DNA of 64,000 nt from Massilia sp. YIM B02769 (GTDB lineage: Bacteria; Pseudomonadota; Gammaproteobacteria; Burkholderiales; Burkholderiaceae_D), in NCBI RefSeq assembly GCF_030411995.1, contig NZ_JASNRC010000006.1, forward strand, positions 62,001 to 126,000. Direction: 5' to 3'. Made by a program: the position numbers and the translations under genes. The notes below the pieces were generated by a model. It was not told the DNA's origin and did not search any database. It was given only the letters and a program-made list of their open reading frames with translations. Position 1 is the first letter of the stretch. The number at the start of each line of letters is the position of its first letter. This document shows, one piece after another, positions 46,699 to 55,763 of this stretch.

Positions 46699-48215
46699 TC
46701 CTTCGCCGCCCACTCCCTCACCTTCTTGCGCAACAGCTTCTCCTTGCGCTCCAGCTGGCGCTGGTCGTGCTGCATCGTGCGCCACAGCGACCACACCATC
46801 AGCACGATCACCAGCGCGAACGGCAGCGCGAACACGATGGTCGCGGTCTGCACTCCTTTCAGCCCGCCAGCCAGCAGCATGCTGATCGCGATCCCCGCCA
46901 CCAGCACGCCCCACACGATCTTCACGCGCGGCGCCGGGTTCGGATTGCCGCCCGAGCTCATCATGCCGAGCACCAGCACCGCCGAGTCGCCCGAGGTCAC
47001 AAAAAATACCAGCACCAGCACGGTCGCCACCACCGACATCACGGTGCCGAAGGGCAGCGCGTCGAACAGGGTGAACAGCGCGGTCGAGGCATCGAGCTTC
47101 ACCGCTTCGCTCAGGGGCACGTGCTGCCAGATCTCCATGAACAGCGCGGTGCCGCCGAAAATCGAGAACCACACGAAGCCGGCCAGCGACGGCGCCAGCA
47201 CGGTGCCGATGATGAATTCGCGGATGGTGCGCCCGCGCGACACGCGCGCGATGAACAGCCCGACGAACGGCGACCACGCGATCCACCAGGCCCAGTAGAA
47301 GACGGTCCAGGCGCCGACCCAGTTACTGTCGCGGAAAGGCGTAGCGCGCAGGCTCATGCGCACCAGTTCGCTCAGGTAGCTGCCGAGCGTGGTGCCGAAG
47401 GTGTCGACGATGGCCACCGTCGGGCCGACCAGGAACACGGCCAGCGCCAGCAGCGCCGCCAGTCCCATGTTGAAGTTCGACAGGTACTTGATACCGCGGT
47501 CGACGCCGCTCACGGCCGAGGTCACGAACAGCACGGTGGTGACGACGATGATCGCCACCTGCGACAGCGGCGTGGCCGCGATGCCGAACACCGCCGACAG
47601 GCCGCTGTTGATCTGCAGCGCACCCATGCCGAGCGAGGCAGCCACGCCGAAGGCGGTGGCCACCGTGGCCAGCCCGTTGAAGGCGCCGGCGAAACGGCGC
47701 AGCGGCGCCCAGGGCAGCGCGCGGATCGATTCGCTGATCAGCGCGGCGCGGCCGTGGCGGTACTGGAAATAGGCGATCGCCAGCGCCACGATGCTGTACA
47801 CCGCCCACGGGTGCAGGCCCCAGTGGAAGAAGGCGTAGCGCATCGCCGCCCCCGCCGCCTCGGGCGTGGCGGCCGTCAGGCCCGGCGGCGCCGTCGTGAA
47901 GTGCGAGATCGGCTCGGCCACGCCCCAGAACACCAGGCCGATGCCCATGCCGGCGGCGAACAGCATCGAGAACCAGGTGGCGTTCGAGAACTCGGGCTCC
48001 TCGTCGTCGTCGCCCAGCTTCAGGTTGCCGTAGCGGCTGAAGGCAAGGAAGCCAGCGAACAGCACCAGGCCGAGCACCAGCCACAGGTAGAACCAGCCGA
48101 AATTGCGCGTGATGGAGGCCAGCAGCAGGTCGAACAAGGCCGCCATGCTGGCCGGGGACAGGATACCCCAGAGGACGATGAGGAAGATGAAACCGGTTGT
48201 GAGGATTAACTGCAT
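46695..48215 (-). CDS. BCCT-family transporter (betaine/choline/carnitine)
   Basis: 506 residues, 12 membrane helices. The FSMLFAAGMGIGLVFWGVAEP helix has the Gly-rich sodium/substrate segment, and FYWAWWIAWSPFVGLFIARVSRGRTIREF is the BCCT signature. The short C-terminal tail is basic, as in osmosensing members. Sodium- or proton-coupled uptake of a quaternary ammonium compound is expected. The stop codon is supplied by a REP-like repeat. Confidence 0.93.
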   Translation of the reverse strand: MQLILTTGFIFLIVLWGILSPASMAALFDLLLASITRNFGWFYLWLVLGLVLFAGFLAFSRYGNLKLGDDDEEPEFSNATWFSMLFAAGMGIGLVFWGVAEPISHFTTAPPGLTAATPEAAGAAMRYAFFHWGLHPWAVYSIVALAIAYFQYRHGRAALISESIRALPWAPLRRFAGAFNGLATVATAFGVAASLGMGALQINSGLSAVFGIAATPLSQVAIIVVTTVLFVTSAVSGVDRGIKYLSNFNMGLAALLALAVFLVGPTVAIVDTFGTTLGSYLSELVRMSLRATPFRDSNWVGAWTVFYWAWWIAWSPFVGLFIARVSRGRTIREFIIGTVLAPSLAGFVWFSIFGGTALFMEIWQHVPLSEAVKLDASTALFTLFDALPFGTVMSVVATVLVLVFFVTSGDSAVLVLGMMSSGGNPNPAPRVKIVWGVLVAGIAISMLLAGGLKGVQTATIVFALPFALVIVLMVWSLWRTMQHDQRQLERKEKLLRKKVREWAAKE

Positions 48216-48342
48216 GCAGGGTATTTGGCAGCGAAGCCTTGACAGAAGATCATCACATCCTACGCGTTTTGTGTGTCACTGTCAGTTGCGGCGCTTCAGG
48301 CGTGCGCCCCCTGCGGCGCGCTCGCCTGCCCTCTCGCGGTCG

Positions 48343-49305
48343 TCAATGGCGCAGCGAAATGCCCGGTTTGCGCCGCAGCGCGCTCAGCACCTCGCGCACC
48401 GGCAGGTGCCAGTTCAGCTCCGTGTTGGTGTGGTGCCAGGCGTTGCGCGGCCGGTACTCGACGCTGATGTCGATATTCGAATTCATCGCCCCGAACCAGT
48501 CGACGTCGCCCATCACGTCGATGATGTTGCGGTAGCGCGGCGGCATGGCGATGGCCGCCGAGATCGTGACGATGGCCAGGTCGCCGAGTGCGTCGTCCTG
48601 GTGCTCGTCGCGCAGCGCGTACAGCGCTTCCGAGATCACCAGGTTGCCTTTCGAGTGCCCGGTCAGCAGGCCGAAGTGGAAACGGCGGTCGGTCAGCAGC
48701 TGGCACAGGGTGCGCGTGTCGAGGCTGGCGCGCGCCGGGCTCATCGGCTCGGACGGCCAGCTGATCTCGAACTTGTTGCCGCGCGCCAGATCGTCGATCT
48801 GCTCGACCATGTGGCGCATGCGGTTCAGCGTGCCGAACCAGAACCAGCCGCCCGCCGCCTCGGTCAGCATGTCGGCCAGGCCGTAGCCCGACACCAGCGC
48901 CGCCACCGGCTCGCCAAAGGCATCGGCCACGTTGCGCGCAAAGGCCGCCGTGCCGAGCGCCGAACTGCCGACCCCGGCCACCGCCAGGATGCGCGTGTGG
49001 ATGCCGCCATTCCTGGCGAAGTCCTCGATGTCGGGACAGATGCGCAGCATGCCGTCGCCGGACGGCGGCACGATCAGCAGCGCGCCTTCGCGCGCCAGCC
49101 AGGGCGCCACCGAGGCCGCCTCGGCGGGCGTCACCACGCCGATATCGTAGAAGATCGCATCGAGCACGGCGTTGCGCCGCCGGTAGCCCTCGAGTGCCGC
49201 CTCGCGCAGCGGCGCCTTCGCCTGCACCACTTCGGCCGCGGTATTGCGTTTCAACTGGACGGACGCCAGCACCAGCGGCGTGCTGTTCCTGTTTGGCTGT
49301 GCCAT
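48343..49305 (-). CDS. Probable alpha/beta hydrolase
   Basis: 320 residues from ATG 49305 (GGGAGG upstream). The only clear motif is a nucleophile elbow, S218 in LTGHSKGNLV, preceded by a typical strand. Further strands (ALLIVPPSGDG, ILAVAGVGSSALG, VAALVSGYG) fit the fold. There is no signal peptide, so it is probably cytoplasmic. Substrate and family are unknown. Confidence 0.65.
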   Translation of the reverse strand: MAQPNRNSTPLVLASVQLKRNTAAEVVQAKAPLREAALEGYRRRNAVLDAIFYDIGVVTPAEAASVAPWLAREGALLIVPPSGDGMLRICPDIEDFARNGGIHTRILAVAGVGSSALGTAAFARNVADAFGEPVAALVSGYGLADMLTEAAGGWFWFGTLNRMRHMVEQIDDLARGNKFEISWPSEPMSPARASLDTRTLCQLLTDRRFHFGLLTGHSKGNLVISEALYALRDEHQDDALGDLAIVTISAAIAMPPRYRNIIDVMGDVDWFGAMNSNIDISVEYRPRNAWHHTNTELNWHLPVREVLSALRRKPGISLRH

Positions 49306-49441
49306 GACCGACCTCCCATCGGGCATGCGGACCGCACGCGATGCGCGGCCCTACCCGCGTAAGAGAGCATGTGCGGCGCAAAGTTCACCGTTGGGGCGGC
49401 ATGTGCGGCCTGCCGGTTTGCGTAAACCTACAGTATCGACC

Positions 49442-49604
49442 GTACGGTGGGCACTCTGTGCCCACGCGGAACGACGCGTCACGTTGGCTTCGTTGGAGCC
49501 GCGGTGCCTTCATCGAGACACAGTGTTTCGAGGCAGACCAGAACATTCAAACATAGCCAACGATATGCATCGTTCCGCGTGGGCACGGGGTGCCCACCGT
49601 ACGG
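49442..49604. repeat. Composite element: inverted pair of REP-like hairpins
   Basis: Left hairpin GTGGGCAC-TCT-GTGCCCAC (49447-49465) and right hairpin GTGGGCAC-GGG-GTGCCCAC (49579-49597) are in inverted orientation, with CGTACGG or CCGTACGG on the outside and CCGCGTGG inside. The 110-bp interior resembles that of the element at 58162-58364. The tandem array begins exactly at the right CCGTACGG. Confidence 0.88.
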
Positions 49605-50694
49605 TCACGGCCGCAGGCCGGAGACGATTCAATCACGGCCGCAGGCCGGAGACGATTCAATCACGGCCGCAGGCCGGAGACGATTCAATCACGGCCGCAG
49701 GCCGGAGACGATTCAATCACGGCCGCAGGCCGGAGACGATTCAATCACGGCCGCAGGCCGGAGACGATTCAATCACGGCCGCAGGCCGGAGACGATTCAA
49801 TCACGGCCGCAGGCCGGAGACGATTCAATCACGGCCGCAGGCCGGAGACGATTCAATCACGGCCGCAGGCCGGAGACGATTCAATCACGGCCGCAGGCCG
49901 GAGACGATTCAATCACGGCCGCAGGCCGGAGACGATTCAATCACGGCCGCAGGCCGGAGACGATTCAATCACGGCCGCAGGCCGGAGACGATTCAATCAC
50001 GGCCGCAGGCCGGAGACGATTCAATCACGGCCGCAGGCCGGAGACGATTCAATCACGGCCGCAGGCCGGAGACGATTCAATCACGGCCGCAGGCCGGAGA
50101 CGATTCAATCACGGCCGCAGGCCGGAGACGATTCAATCACGGCCGCAGGCCGGAGACGATTCAATCACGGCCGCAGGCCGGAGACGATTCAATCACGGCC
50201 GCAGGCCGGAGACGATTCAATCACGGCCGCAGGCCGGAGACGATTCAATCACGGCCGCAGGCCGGAGACGATTCAATCACGGCCGCAGGCCGGAGACGAT
50301 TCAATCACGGCCGCAGGCCGGAGACGATTCAATCACGGCCGCAGGCCGGAGACGATTCAATCACGGCCGCAGGCCGGAGACGATTCAATCACGGCCGCAG
50401 GCCGGAGACGATTCAATCACGGCCGCAGGCCGGAGACGATTCAATCACGGCCGCAGGCCGGAGACGATTCAATCACGGCCGCAGGCCGGAGACGATTCAA
50501 TCACGGCCGCAGGCCGGAGACGATTCAATCACGGCCGCAGGCCGGAGGCGATTCGGTCACGGCTGCAGACCGGAGACGATTCAATCACGGCCGCAGGCCG
50601 GAGGCGATTCGGTTACGGCCGCAGGCCGGAGACGATTCGATCACGCCCGCAGGCCGGAAGCGATCCCCCACGGCGCAAGCCGATGGCGATCGCG
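49605..50694. repeat. 28-bp tandem repeat array, 38-39 units
   Basis: Units begin TCACGGCCGCAGG and end GACGATTCAA. Thirty-three consecutive units (49605-50528) are identical. Five diverged units follow (50529-50668), then a ragged partial one up to the stop codon of the hybrid kinase at 50695. Each unit contains the 13-bp inverted repeat CGGCC-GCA-GGCCG. No spacers are present, so it is not CRISPR. The plus strand has no stop codon in any frame, which creates long artificial reading frames. Relative to the kinase operon it is a 3' untranslated region. Confidence 0.97.
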
Positions 50695-52584
50695 TTACCC
50701 GCGCAGCGCCTTTTCCAGATCATCGAGCTCGGCCGGTTTGACCAAATGCGCATCGAACCCCGCCTCCTGCGCCTTCTTCCGGTCCTCGGGCGAGCCATAG
50801 CCGGTGTGCGCCACCAGCCGCGTATGCTTCAGCTCCGGATGCGCCTTGATCATGCGCGCCAGCTCGTAGCCGTCGGCGCCGGGCAGGCCGATGTCGAGCA
50901 CCATCACCTGCGGCCGGTGTTCCAGCGCCAGCGGCACGATCTGACTGGCGTCGTAGGTGGTCCAGGCCTGGTGGCCCATCTCGGCCAGCAGGAAGCCCAT
51001 CATCTCCATGGCGTCGATGTTGTCGTCCACCAGCAGCACGCGCAGGCCACCGGCCGGCGCCGCTGCTTCTTCCTGGGCCGCCTGGTCGGCCGCGGCGCCG
51101 GTCACGCGCAGCACCGGCAGCTCCACCGTGAACGTGGAACCCATGCCGATGCCGGGACTCTCGGCGCGCAGGGTGCCGCCATGCATCTCGAGCAAACGCG
51201 AGACCAGCGACAGGCCGATGCCGAGCCCTTCCGGCGCACGGTCCGGCGGCACCGCCGCCTGGGCGAACATGCCGAAGATGCGCGGCAGGCTGTCGGCGTC
51301 GATGCCGATGCCGTTGTCGATCACGGCGATGCGCACATGGTCGCCGTCGACCTTCACTTCCAGGCGGATGCGGCCGCCCTTGGGCGTGAACTTGGCGGCG
51401 TTGTGCAGCAGGTTGCCCATCGACTGCGCCAGGCGCACCGGGTCGCCCGCCACCCACACCTGCCCGTCGGGCTGCTGCACCTCCAGGTGGTGCTCGCGCG
51501 CCGCGATCAGCGGCCCGGCCGTTTCGATGGCCTGGGCAACCACCGCACCGAGGTTGACTTCCTCGCGGCGCAGCACGATCTTGCCTTCCGAGATGCGGGC
51601 GACGTCGAGCAGATCGTCGACCAGATGGGCGAGATGATCGACCTGGCGCAGGATGACTTCGCGCGCGCGCGCCTGGCGGTCCGGGGCGTTTTCGCCGGCG
51701 ATGCCGAGCAGTGCGGCTGCGTTGCGGATCGGGCTCAGGGGATTGCGCAGCTCGTGCGCCAGCGTCGCCAGGAACTGGTTTTTATTCGCGTCGGCCGCGC
51801 GCAGCAGCGCTTCCATCTCCTTGCGCGCGCTGATGTCGCTGGTGACGCGCGCCACGCGGTAGACCTCGCCGCGCGCGTTACGCACCGCGAACACGCGGTC
51901 GCGCACCCAGCGCGTGGCGCCGTCCGGCAGCACCAGGCGGAATTCGTCGTCGTAGTACGGCTGCGTCGCCAGCGCCGCCCAGCGCCCCGCCAGGCGCGCG
52001 CGGTCTTCGGCGTGCACGGCTTCCAGCCAGCTGCCATGCTTGTTGCGCAGCGACTCGGTGCTGCGCCCGAAGATGGTGGCATAGGCCGGGCTCACATAGG
52101 CCAGCACGCCATCCGGCGCCGAGAACATCCAGAACACGTCTTCGATGTTGTCGGTCAGCTGGCGAAATCGCTCCTCGCTCTCGCGCAGCTCGTCCTGGGT
52201 CTGGCGCATGCGCAGCAGCGCATTCACGTTGGCGATCAGCTCGTCGGCCTCGATCGGCGCGGCCAGGTAGTTGTCGGCGCCGCCTTCCAGGCCGCGGATC
52301 TTGTCGGCGCGGCCGGTCAGCGCGGCCGAGGTCTGCAGCACCAGCACGCAGTTGGTGTCGGGGTCGGACTTGATGCGGCGGCAGACTTCGATGCCGTTGA
52401 TGTCGGGGAGCTTGACGTCGAGCAGCACCAGCGCCGGGTCTTCTTCGCGCACCATCGCCAGCGCGTCGGTACCGTTGGCCGCTTCCATGACGCGGAAGCC
52501 CGCGCTTTGCAGGATGCGGGTCTTGGCGTAGCGGGCGCCGTCGTTGTCGTCGACGTTGAGGATGAGTGTCTGGTTCGCGGTCAT
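50695..52584 (-). CDS. Hybrid sensor kinase REC-PAS-HisKA-HATPase-REC
   Basis: 629 residues from ATG 52584, overlapping the previous stop (ATGA). REC1 has acceptor D56 (LVLLDVKLP), but the usual Lys is Ala (YLAAPIEADEL). A PAS domain (about 135-255) follows, then H277 (FLATLAHELRNPLSPI), N box LLHNAAKF, G1 VIDNGIGID and G2 GLGIGLSL. A complete C-terminal REC has VMVLDIGLP and HLVKPAE. It is soluble. As the last gene of the stressosome operon it probably integrates or relays the output as phosphotransfer. The gene runs directly into the tandem array. Confidence 0.93.
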   Translation of the reverse strand: MTANQTLILNVDDNDGARYAKTRILQSAGFRVMEAANGTDALAMVREEDPALVLLDVKLPDINGIEVCRRIKSDPDTNCVLVLQTSAALTGRADKIRGLEGGADNYLAAPIEADELIANVNALLRMRQTQDELRESEERFRQLTDNIEDVFWMFSAPDGVLAYVSPAYATIFGRSTESLRNKHGSWLEAVHAEDRARLAGRWAALATQPYYDDEFRLVLPDGATRWVRDRVFAVRNARGEVYRVARVTSDISARKEMEALLRAADANKNQFLATLAHELRNPLSPIRNAAALLGIAGENAPDRQARAREVILRQVDHLAHLVDDLLDVARISEGKIVLRREEVNLGAVVAQAIETAGPLIAAREHHLEVQQPDGQVWVAGDPVRLAQSMGNLLHNAAKFTPKGGRIRLEVKVDGDHVRIAVIDNGIGIDADSLPRIFGMFAQAAVPPDRAPEGLGIGLSLVSRLLEMHGGTLRAESPGIGMGSTFTVELPVLRVTGAAADQAAQEEAAAPAGGLRVLLVDDNIDAMEMMGFLLAEMGHQAWTTYDASQIVPLALEHRPQVMVLDIGLPGADGYELARMIKAHPELKHTRLVAHTGYGSPEDRKKAQEAGFDAHLVKPAELDDLEKALRG

Positions 52585-53927
52585 GATTCGGTGTCGTCTG
52601 CGCCGCCGGTCAGCGCGGCAGGAAAGCGGCGCGGCAGCGTGAGGGTGAAGGTCGAGCCGACGCCGGTCCGGCTGACCACGTCGACGCGCCCGCCGAGCAG
52701 GTCGGCCAGGCGCCGGCACAGCGGCAGGCCGAGGCCGGTGCCCTTGATGCGGCGCTGCAGCGGGTGCTCGACCTGGGCGAATTCTTCGAAAATCAGTTGC
52801 AGGTGGTCGGGCGCGATGCCGATGCCGGTGTCGGTCACGGCAAACACGATCTCGTCGCTGGCCGCTTCGTCCGAAGCGCTGACGCGCACCGAGCCCTGCT
52901 CGGTGAACTTCAGCGCGTTCGAGATGAAGTTGCGCAGGATCTGGGAAATCTTGCCTTCGTCGGACTCGAAGGCATCGAGCACGCCGCCGTTGTCGAACAC
53001 CAGTTCCACGTGCTCGGAGGTCACCAGCGGTCGCAGCATGCCCTTCAGTGCGCGGAACAGGTTTTCCACGACCACCGGCGCCAGCTGGGTCTCGACCTTG
53101 CCGGCCTCGATCTTGGCCAGGTCGAGCAAGTCGTTCACCAGTTCCGACAAGTCGGTGGCGGCGGTTTCGATGAAGCGCACCTGCCGCTCCTGCTCCGGCG
53201 TCAGGTCGCCGTCCATGCGGTCGAGCAGGAGCTTCGAGAGCGCGCGGATCGAGGACAGCGGCGTGCGCAGTTCGTGGCTGGTGTTCGACAGGAAGCGCGA
53301 CTTCATTTCGTCGGCCTTGCGCAGGCGCTCGGCCTTGTCCTCGATCTCGGCGTACAGCGCGACGATGCCGCGATTCGTGTCTTCGAGCTCACGCGTCAGC
53401 GACAGCAAATCTTCCTGGCGCTCGCGCAGTTCGGCCAGGGTCTCGACGAGTTCCCGGTTCTGCTGCTGCACTTCCTGCCAGGTGTTCGGCGTGGGTGCGG
53501 ATGCCAGTTCGGCGCCGATCTGGGCCAGGCGCGCGCTGCTCAGCGGCGGCTGCGGCGGCAGCGCCTTGCGCATCACGACGGCGGTACCGCCGGCGCCGTC
53601 GGCAATCTCGCAGGCATCCATCAGGCGGTGCGCGGTGACGATCGCCGGGTCGCCGGCCAGGCCCACCTGCACGCTGGCCAGGTGCGTGCCGGCGTTGATG
53701 CTGACTTCGAGCTGCTGGCCGCCACGCAGATCGGCCAGTGCGAATATGGCGCGCGCACCGGGGCCGCCGAGCGAGGCGGCGCGCGCCACTTCGGAAACGG
53801 CGGTGGCGATGCGCACCTGGTCCTGCTTCGAGAAGCCGAGCAGATGCGAGACCTGGCGCGCGCGCTGGCGCACCAGCACCACGTCCTGGTCGCTTTCCAG
53901 GGCCACGTTCAGGATACGCTGGCTCAT
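52581..53927 (-). CDS. Histidine kinase with a degenerate RsbT-like N-terminal domain
   Basis: 448 residues from ATG 53927. Residues 1-125 resemble RsbT-type ATPases (DQVRIATAVSEVARAA), but the catalytic Asn is replaced by Ala and no DxGxG box is visible, so this domain is probably a non-catalytic binding module. A coiled coil (about 150-205) leads to H218 (FLSNTSHELRTPLSSI), N box FISNALKF, G1 VTDTGIGIA and G2 GTGLGLPL. No membrane segment is present. Coupled on both sides by ATGA overlaps. Confidence 0.9.
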   Translation of the reverse strand: MSQRILNVALESDQDVVLVRQRARQVSHLLGFSKQDQVRIATAVSEVARAASLGGPGARAIFALADLRGGQQLEVSINAGTHLASVQVGLAGDPAIVTAHRLMDACEIADGAGGTAVVMRKALPPQPPLSSARLAQIGAELASAPTPNTWQEVQQQNRELVETLAELRERQEDLLSLTRELEDTNRGIVALYAEIEDKAERLRKADEMKSRFLSNTSHELRTPLSSIRALSKLLLDRMDGDLTPEQERQVRFIETAATDLSELVNDLLDLAKIEAGKVETQLAPVVVENLFRALKGMLRPLVTSEHVELVFDNGGVLDAFESDEGKISQILRNFISNALKFTEQGSVRVSASDEAASDEIVFAVTDTGIGIAPDHLQLIFEEFAQVEHPLQRRIKGTGLGLPLCRRLADLLGGRVDVVSRTGVGSTFTLTLPRRFPAALTGGADDTES

Positions 53928-54955
53928 GCCCTTCCCTCCCTTCTGCGCACGACGAGCACCATGGCGTCGTCGCGGCGGCGGATATAGTCGCGCATCAGCA
54001 CCGCCGCGATCAGCGCCGGGCTGTGCCCGAGCAGGCCCGGATACTTGTCCAGGTCCCACTGCGTCTGGATGCCGTCCGAGTGCATGACGACGATGGCGCC
54101 GGCCGGGCACGGCGCGCTGAATTCCTGCACCTTGCGCATGTTGTGGCCGACGATGCCGTTGTGCGAGATGAGCGCGCGGCGCACCTCGCCGTCGATTACG
54201 CAGGCATTGATGTTGCCGATGCCGGCGAAGCGCACGCTGTCGCCCGCGAAATCGATGCGCGCCGCGGCCAGCGCCGCGCCGCGCGTGACGCGCAGGGCCT
54301 GGTGCGAGGAATCGACCAGCTGCGCCGGCTCCGACGTGGGCCGGTGCTGCAGCTCGACGATCGCGGCATGGGCCGCGGCGGCCGCTTCCGGGCCGTGGCC
54401 GAGGCCATCGGCGGCGAGCAGGGTCGCCCCCTGCCCATCGCAGGCCACGCCCCAGCCGTCGCCGCAGGCATCCTCGCCGGCCAGCGGCACGGTCAGCGCA
54501 CCGACCTCGACCCGGCACAGCTCCGGCGCCGCTTCGTCGCGCCACAGGCGCATGAAGAACAGCGCGCCGTCGCCCGGCCGCGAGTAGACATCGAACTCGT
54601 TCGAGAGGCGGCGCAGGGCGCCCAGGCCGGTGCCGGCGGTGCCGGCGGTGGACATGCCGTCGCGCAGGCAGGCATCGACGTCGAGGATGCCGGGACCCTT
54701 GTCGACCGCCAGCACGTCGACCCCGGGCACGCCTTCGGCCTGAGCCACGTTCAGGTAAATGGTGCCCTCGCCCGCGTGCTTGAGCAGGTTGGTGCCGGCC
54801 TCGGTAACGATCAGCGCCAGCTGGCCGGCGCGGGTTTCGCTGAAACCGAGCTCGCCGGCCAGGCGCTGCCCGGCGCGGCGTGCGGCCGCGATGTCGCTGG
54901 CGTGGGTGATGGCGAACGACAGCTGGGTATCCAGCGAAGAAATCAGCGTTTCCAT
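53924..54955 (-). CDS. RsbT-like ATPase fused to a PP2C/SpoIIE-type phosphatase
   Basis: 343 residues. The first 140 are an HATPase domain of the RsbT/RsbW class with an intact Asn box (VTEAGTNLLKHAG) and DKGPGI. The C-terminal 190 are a PP2C_SIG domain (LLAADGLGHGPEAA, FAGIGNINA, VMHSDGIQTQWD) like RsbX, which dephosphorylates RsbR and RsbS. It may thus both bind like RsbT and reset the stressosome. Its start overlaps the 3' end of rsbT by 13 bp. Confidence 0.92.
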   Translation of the reverse strand: METLISSLDTQLSFAITHASDIAAARRAGQRLAGELGFSETRAGQLALIVTEAGTNLLKHAGEGTIYLNVAQAEGVPGVDVLAVDKGPGILDVDACLRDGMSTAGTAGTGLGALRRLSNEFDVYSRPGDGALFFMRLWRDEAAPELCRVEVGALTVPLAGEDACGDGWGVACDGQGATLLAADGLGHGPEAAAAAHAAIVELQHRPTSEPAQLVDSSHQALRVTRGAALAAARIDFAGDSVRFAGIGNINACVIDGEVRRALISHNGIVGHNMRKVQEFSAPCPAGAIVVMHSDGIQTQWDLDKYPGLLGHSPALIAAVLMRDYIRRRDDAMVLVVRRREGRA

Positions 54956-55404
54956 TTTACGACCGCGACCGCGGTGCCCTCTCCCACGCGGGTGTCGATC
55001 TCGAACTCGTCGACCAGGCGCTTCGAGCCGCTCAGCCCCAGGCCCAGGCCGCCGCCGGTGGTGTAGCCGTCGCGCAGCGCCAGGTCCAGGTCGGGGATGC
55101 CGGGACCGTTGTCGACGAACAGCAGGCCGATGCCGTTGCGGAAACCGTCGGCCAGCTTGTCGAGGTGGCAGGCGCCGCCGCCGCCGTACTTGATGGTGTT
55201 GCGTCCGAGTTCGCTGGCGGCGGTGACGAGCTTGGTCTGGTCGACCAGCGACAGGCCGATGGCCACCGCACGCTCGCGCACGTGCTTGCGCAGGCCGACC
55301 ACATCCTCGTCGCCGCGCAACGGCAAGGTGATGCGGTCGGTGCGCAGCCGGGCGTTCAGCTCCAGCAGCTCGGTGTCGAATTCAACTGCGGTTGCAGCGT
55401 TCAT
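54943..55404 (-). CDS. rsbT: Serine/threonine kinase RsbT
   Basis: 153 residues. GHKL ATPase of the switch-kinase class with N box TAASELGRNTIKYGG, G1 VDNGPGIPD and glycine-rich GGGLGLGLSGSKRLVDEF. Stressosome RsbT phosphorylates RsbS and RsbR and is then released to activate its partner. There is an N-terminal extension of about 20 residues over the B. subtilis protein. Overlaps rsbS by four bases. Confidence 0.95.
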   Translation of the reverse strand: MNAATAVEFDTELLELNARLRTDRITLPLRGDEDVVGLRKHVRERAVAIGLSLVDQTKLVTAASELGRNTIKYGGGGACHLDKLADGFRNGIGLLFVDNGPGIPDLDLALRDGYTTGGGLGLGLSGSKRLVDEFEIDTRVGEGTAVAVVKWKR

Positions 55405-55760
55405 CTAGTCAGGTTCTTTCCGAGCAGGGCCATACCCTTCTCGACGTTCAGCGCCGTCTTGACGCCATGCAGGGTCAGGCCCAGCTCGACCAGGGTAATC
55501 GCGACGGCCGGCTGCATGCCGACCACCACGGTCTGGGCGTCGAGCACGCGCGCCATCGCCGCCGTATTGCTGATCATACGCCCGATGAAGGAATCGACCA
55601 GGTCGAGCGCGGAGATGTCGATCAGCACGCCCTTGGCGCCGTCGCTGACGATGCGCTCGGTGAGGTCGTCCTGCAGGGTCATGGCCAGGCGGTCGTGCAT
55701 GTCGACCTGGATGGTGACCAGCAGCAGGTCACCCATCCGCAGAATAGGAATGCGTTCCAT
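55401..55760 (-). CDS. rsbS: Stressosome STAS protein RsbS
   Basis: 119 residues, a single STAS domain. S57 in LDLVDSFIGRMIS corresponds to the RsbT-phosphorylated Ser59 of B. subtilis RsbS. The GMQPAVAITLVELGLTLHGVKTAL block in pieces matches RsbS closely. It is the scaffold that holds RsbT. Three bases separate it from rsbR. Confidence 0.95.
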   Translation of the reverse strand: MERIPILRMGDLLLVTIQVDMHDRLAMTLQDDLTERIVSDGAKGVLIDISALDLVDSFIGRMISNTAAMARVLDAQTVVVGMQPAVAITLVELGLTLHGVKTALNVEKGMALLGKNLTR

Positions 55761-55763
55761 CGC

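Noticed and set aside
49605-50694. CRISPR array
   Set aside because: The units are head-to-tail with no unique spacers, and no cas gene is nearby.
49244-54087. Very long plus-strand reading frames through the tandem array, encoding a 28-residue repeat
   Set aside because: The 28-bp unit has no plus-strand stop in any frame, so all three frames stay open by default. Beyond the array the longest frame runs antisense to well-supported kinase and phosphatase genes, and no start region is convincing.
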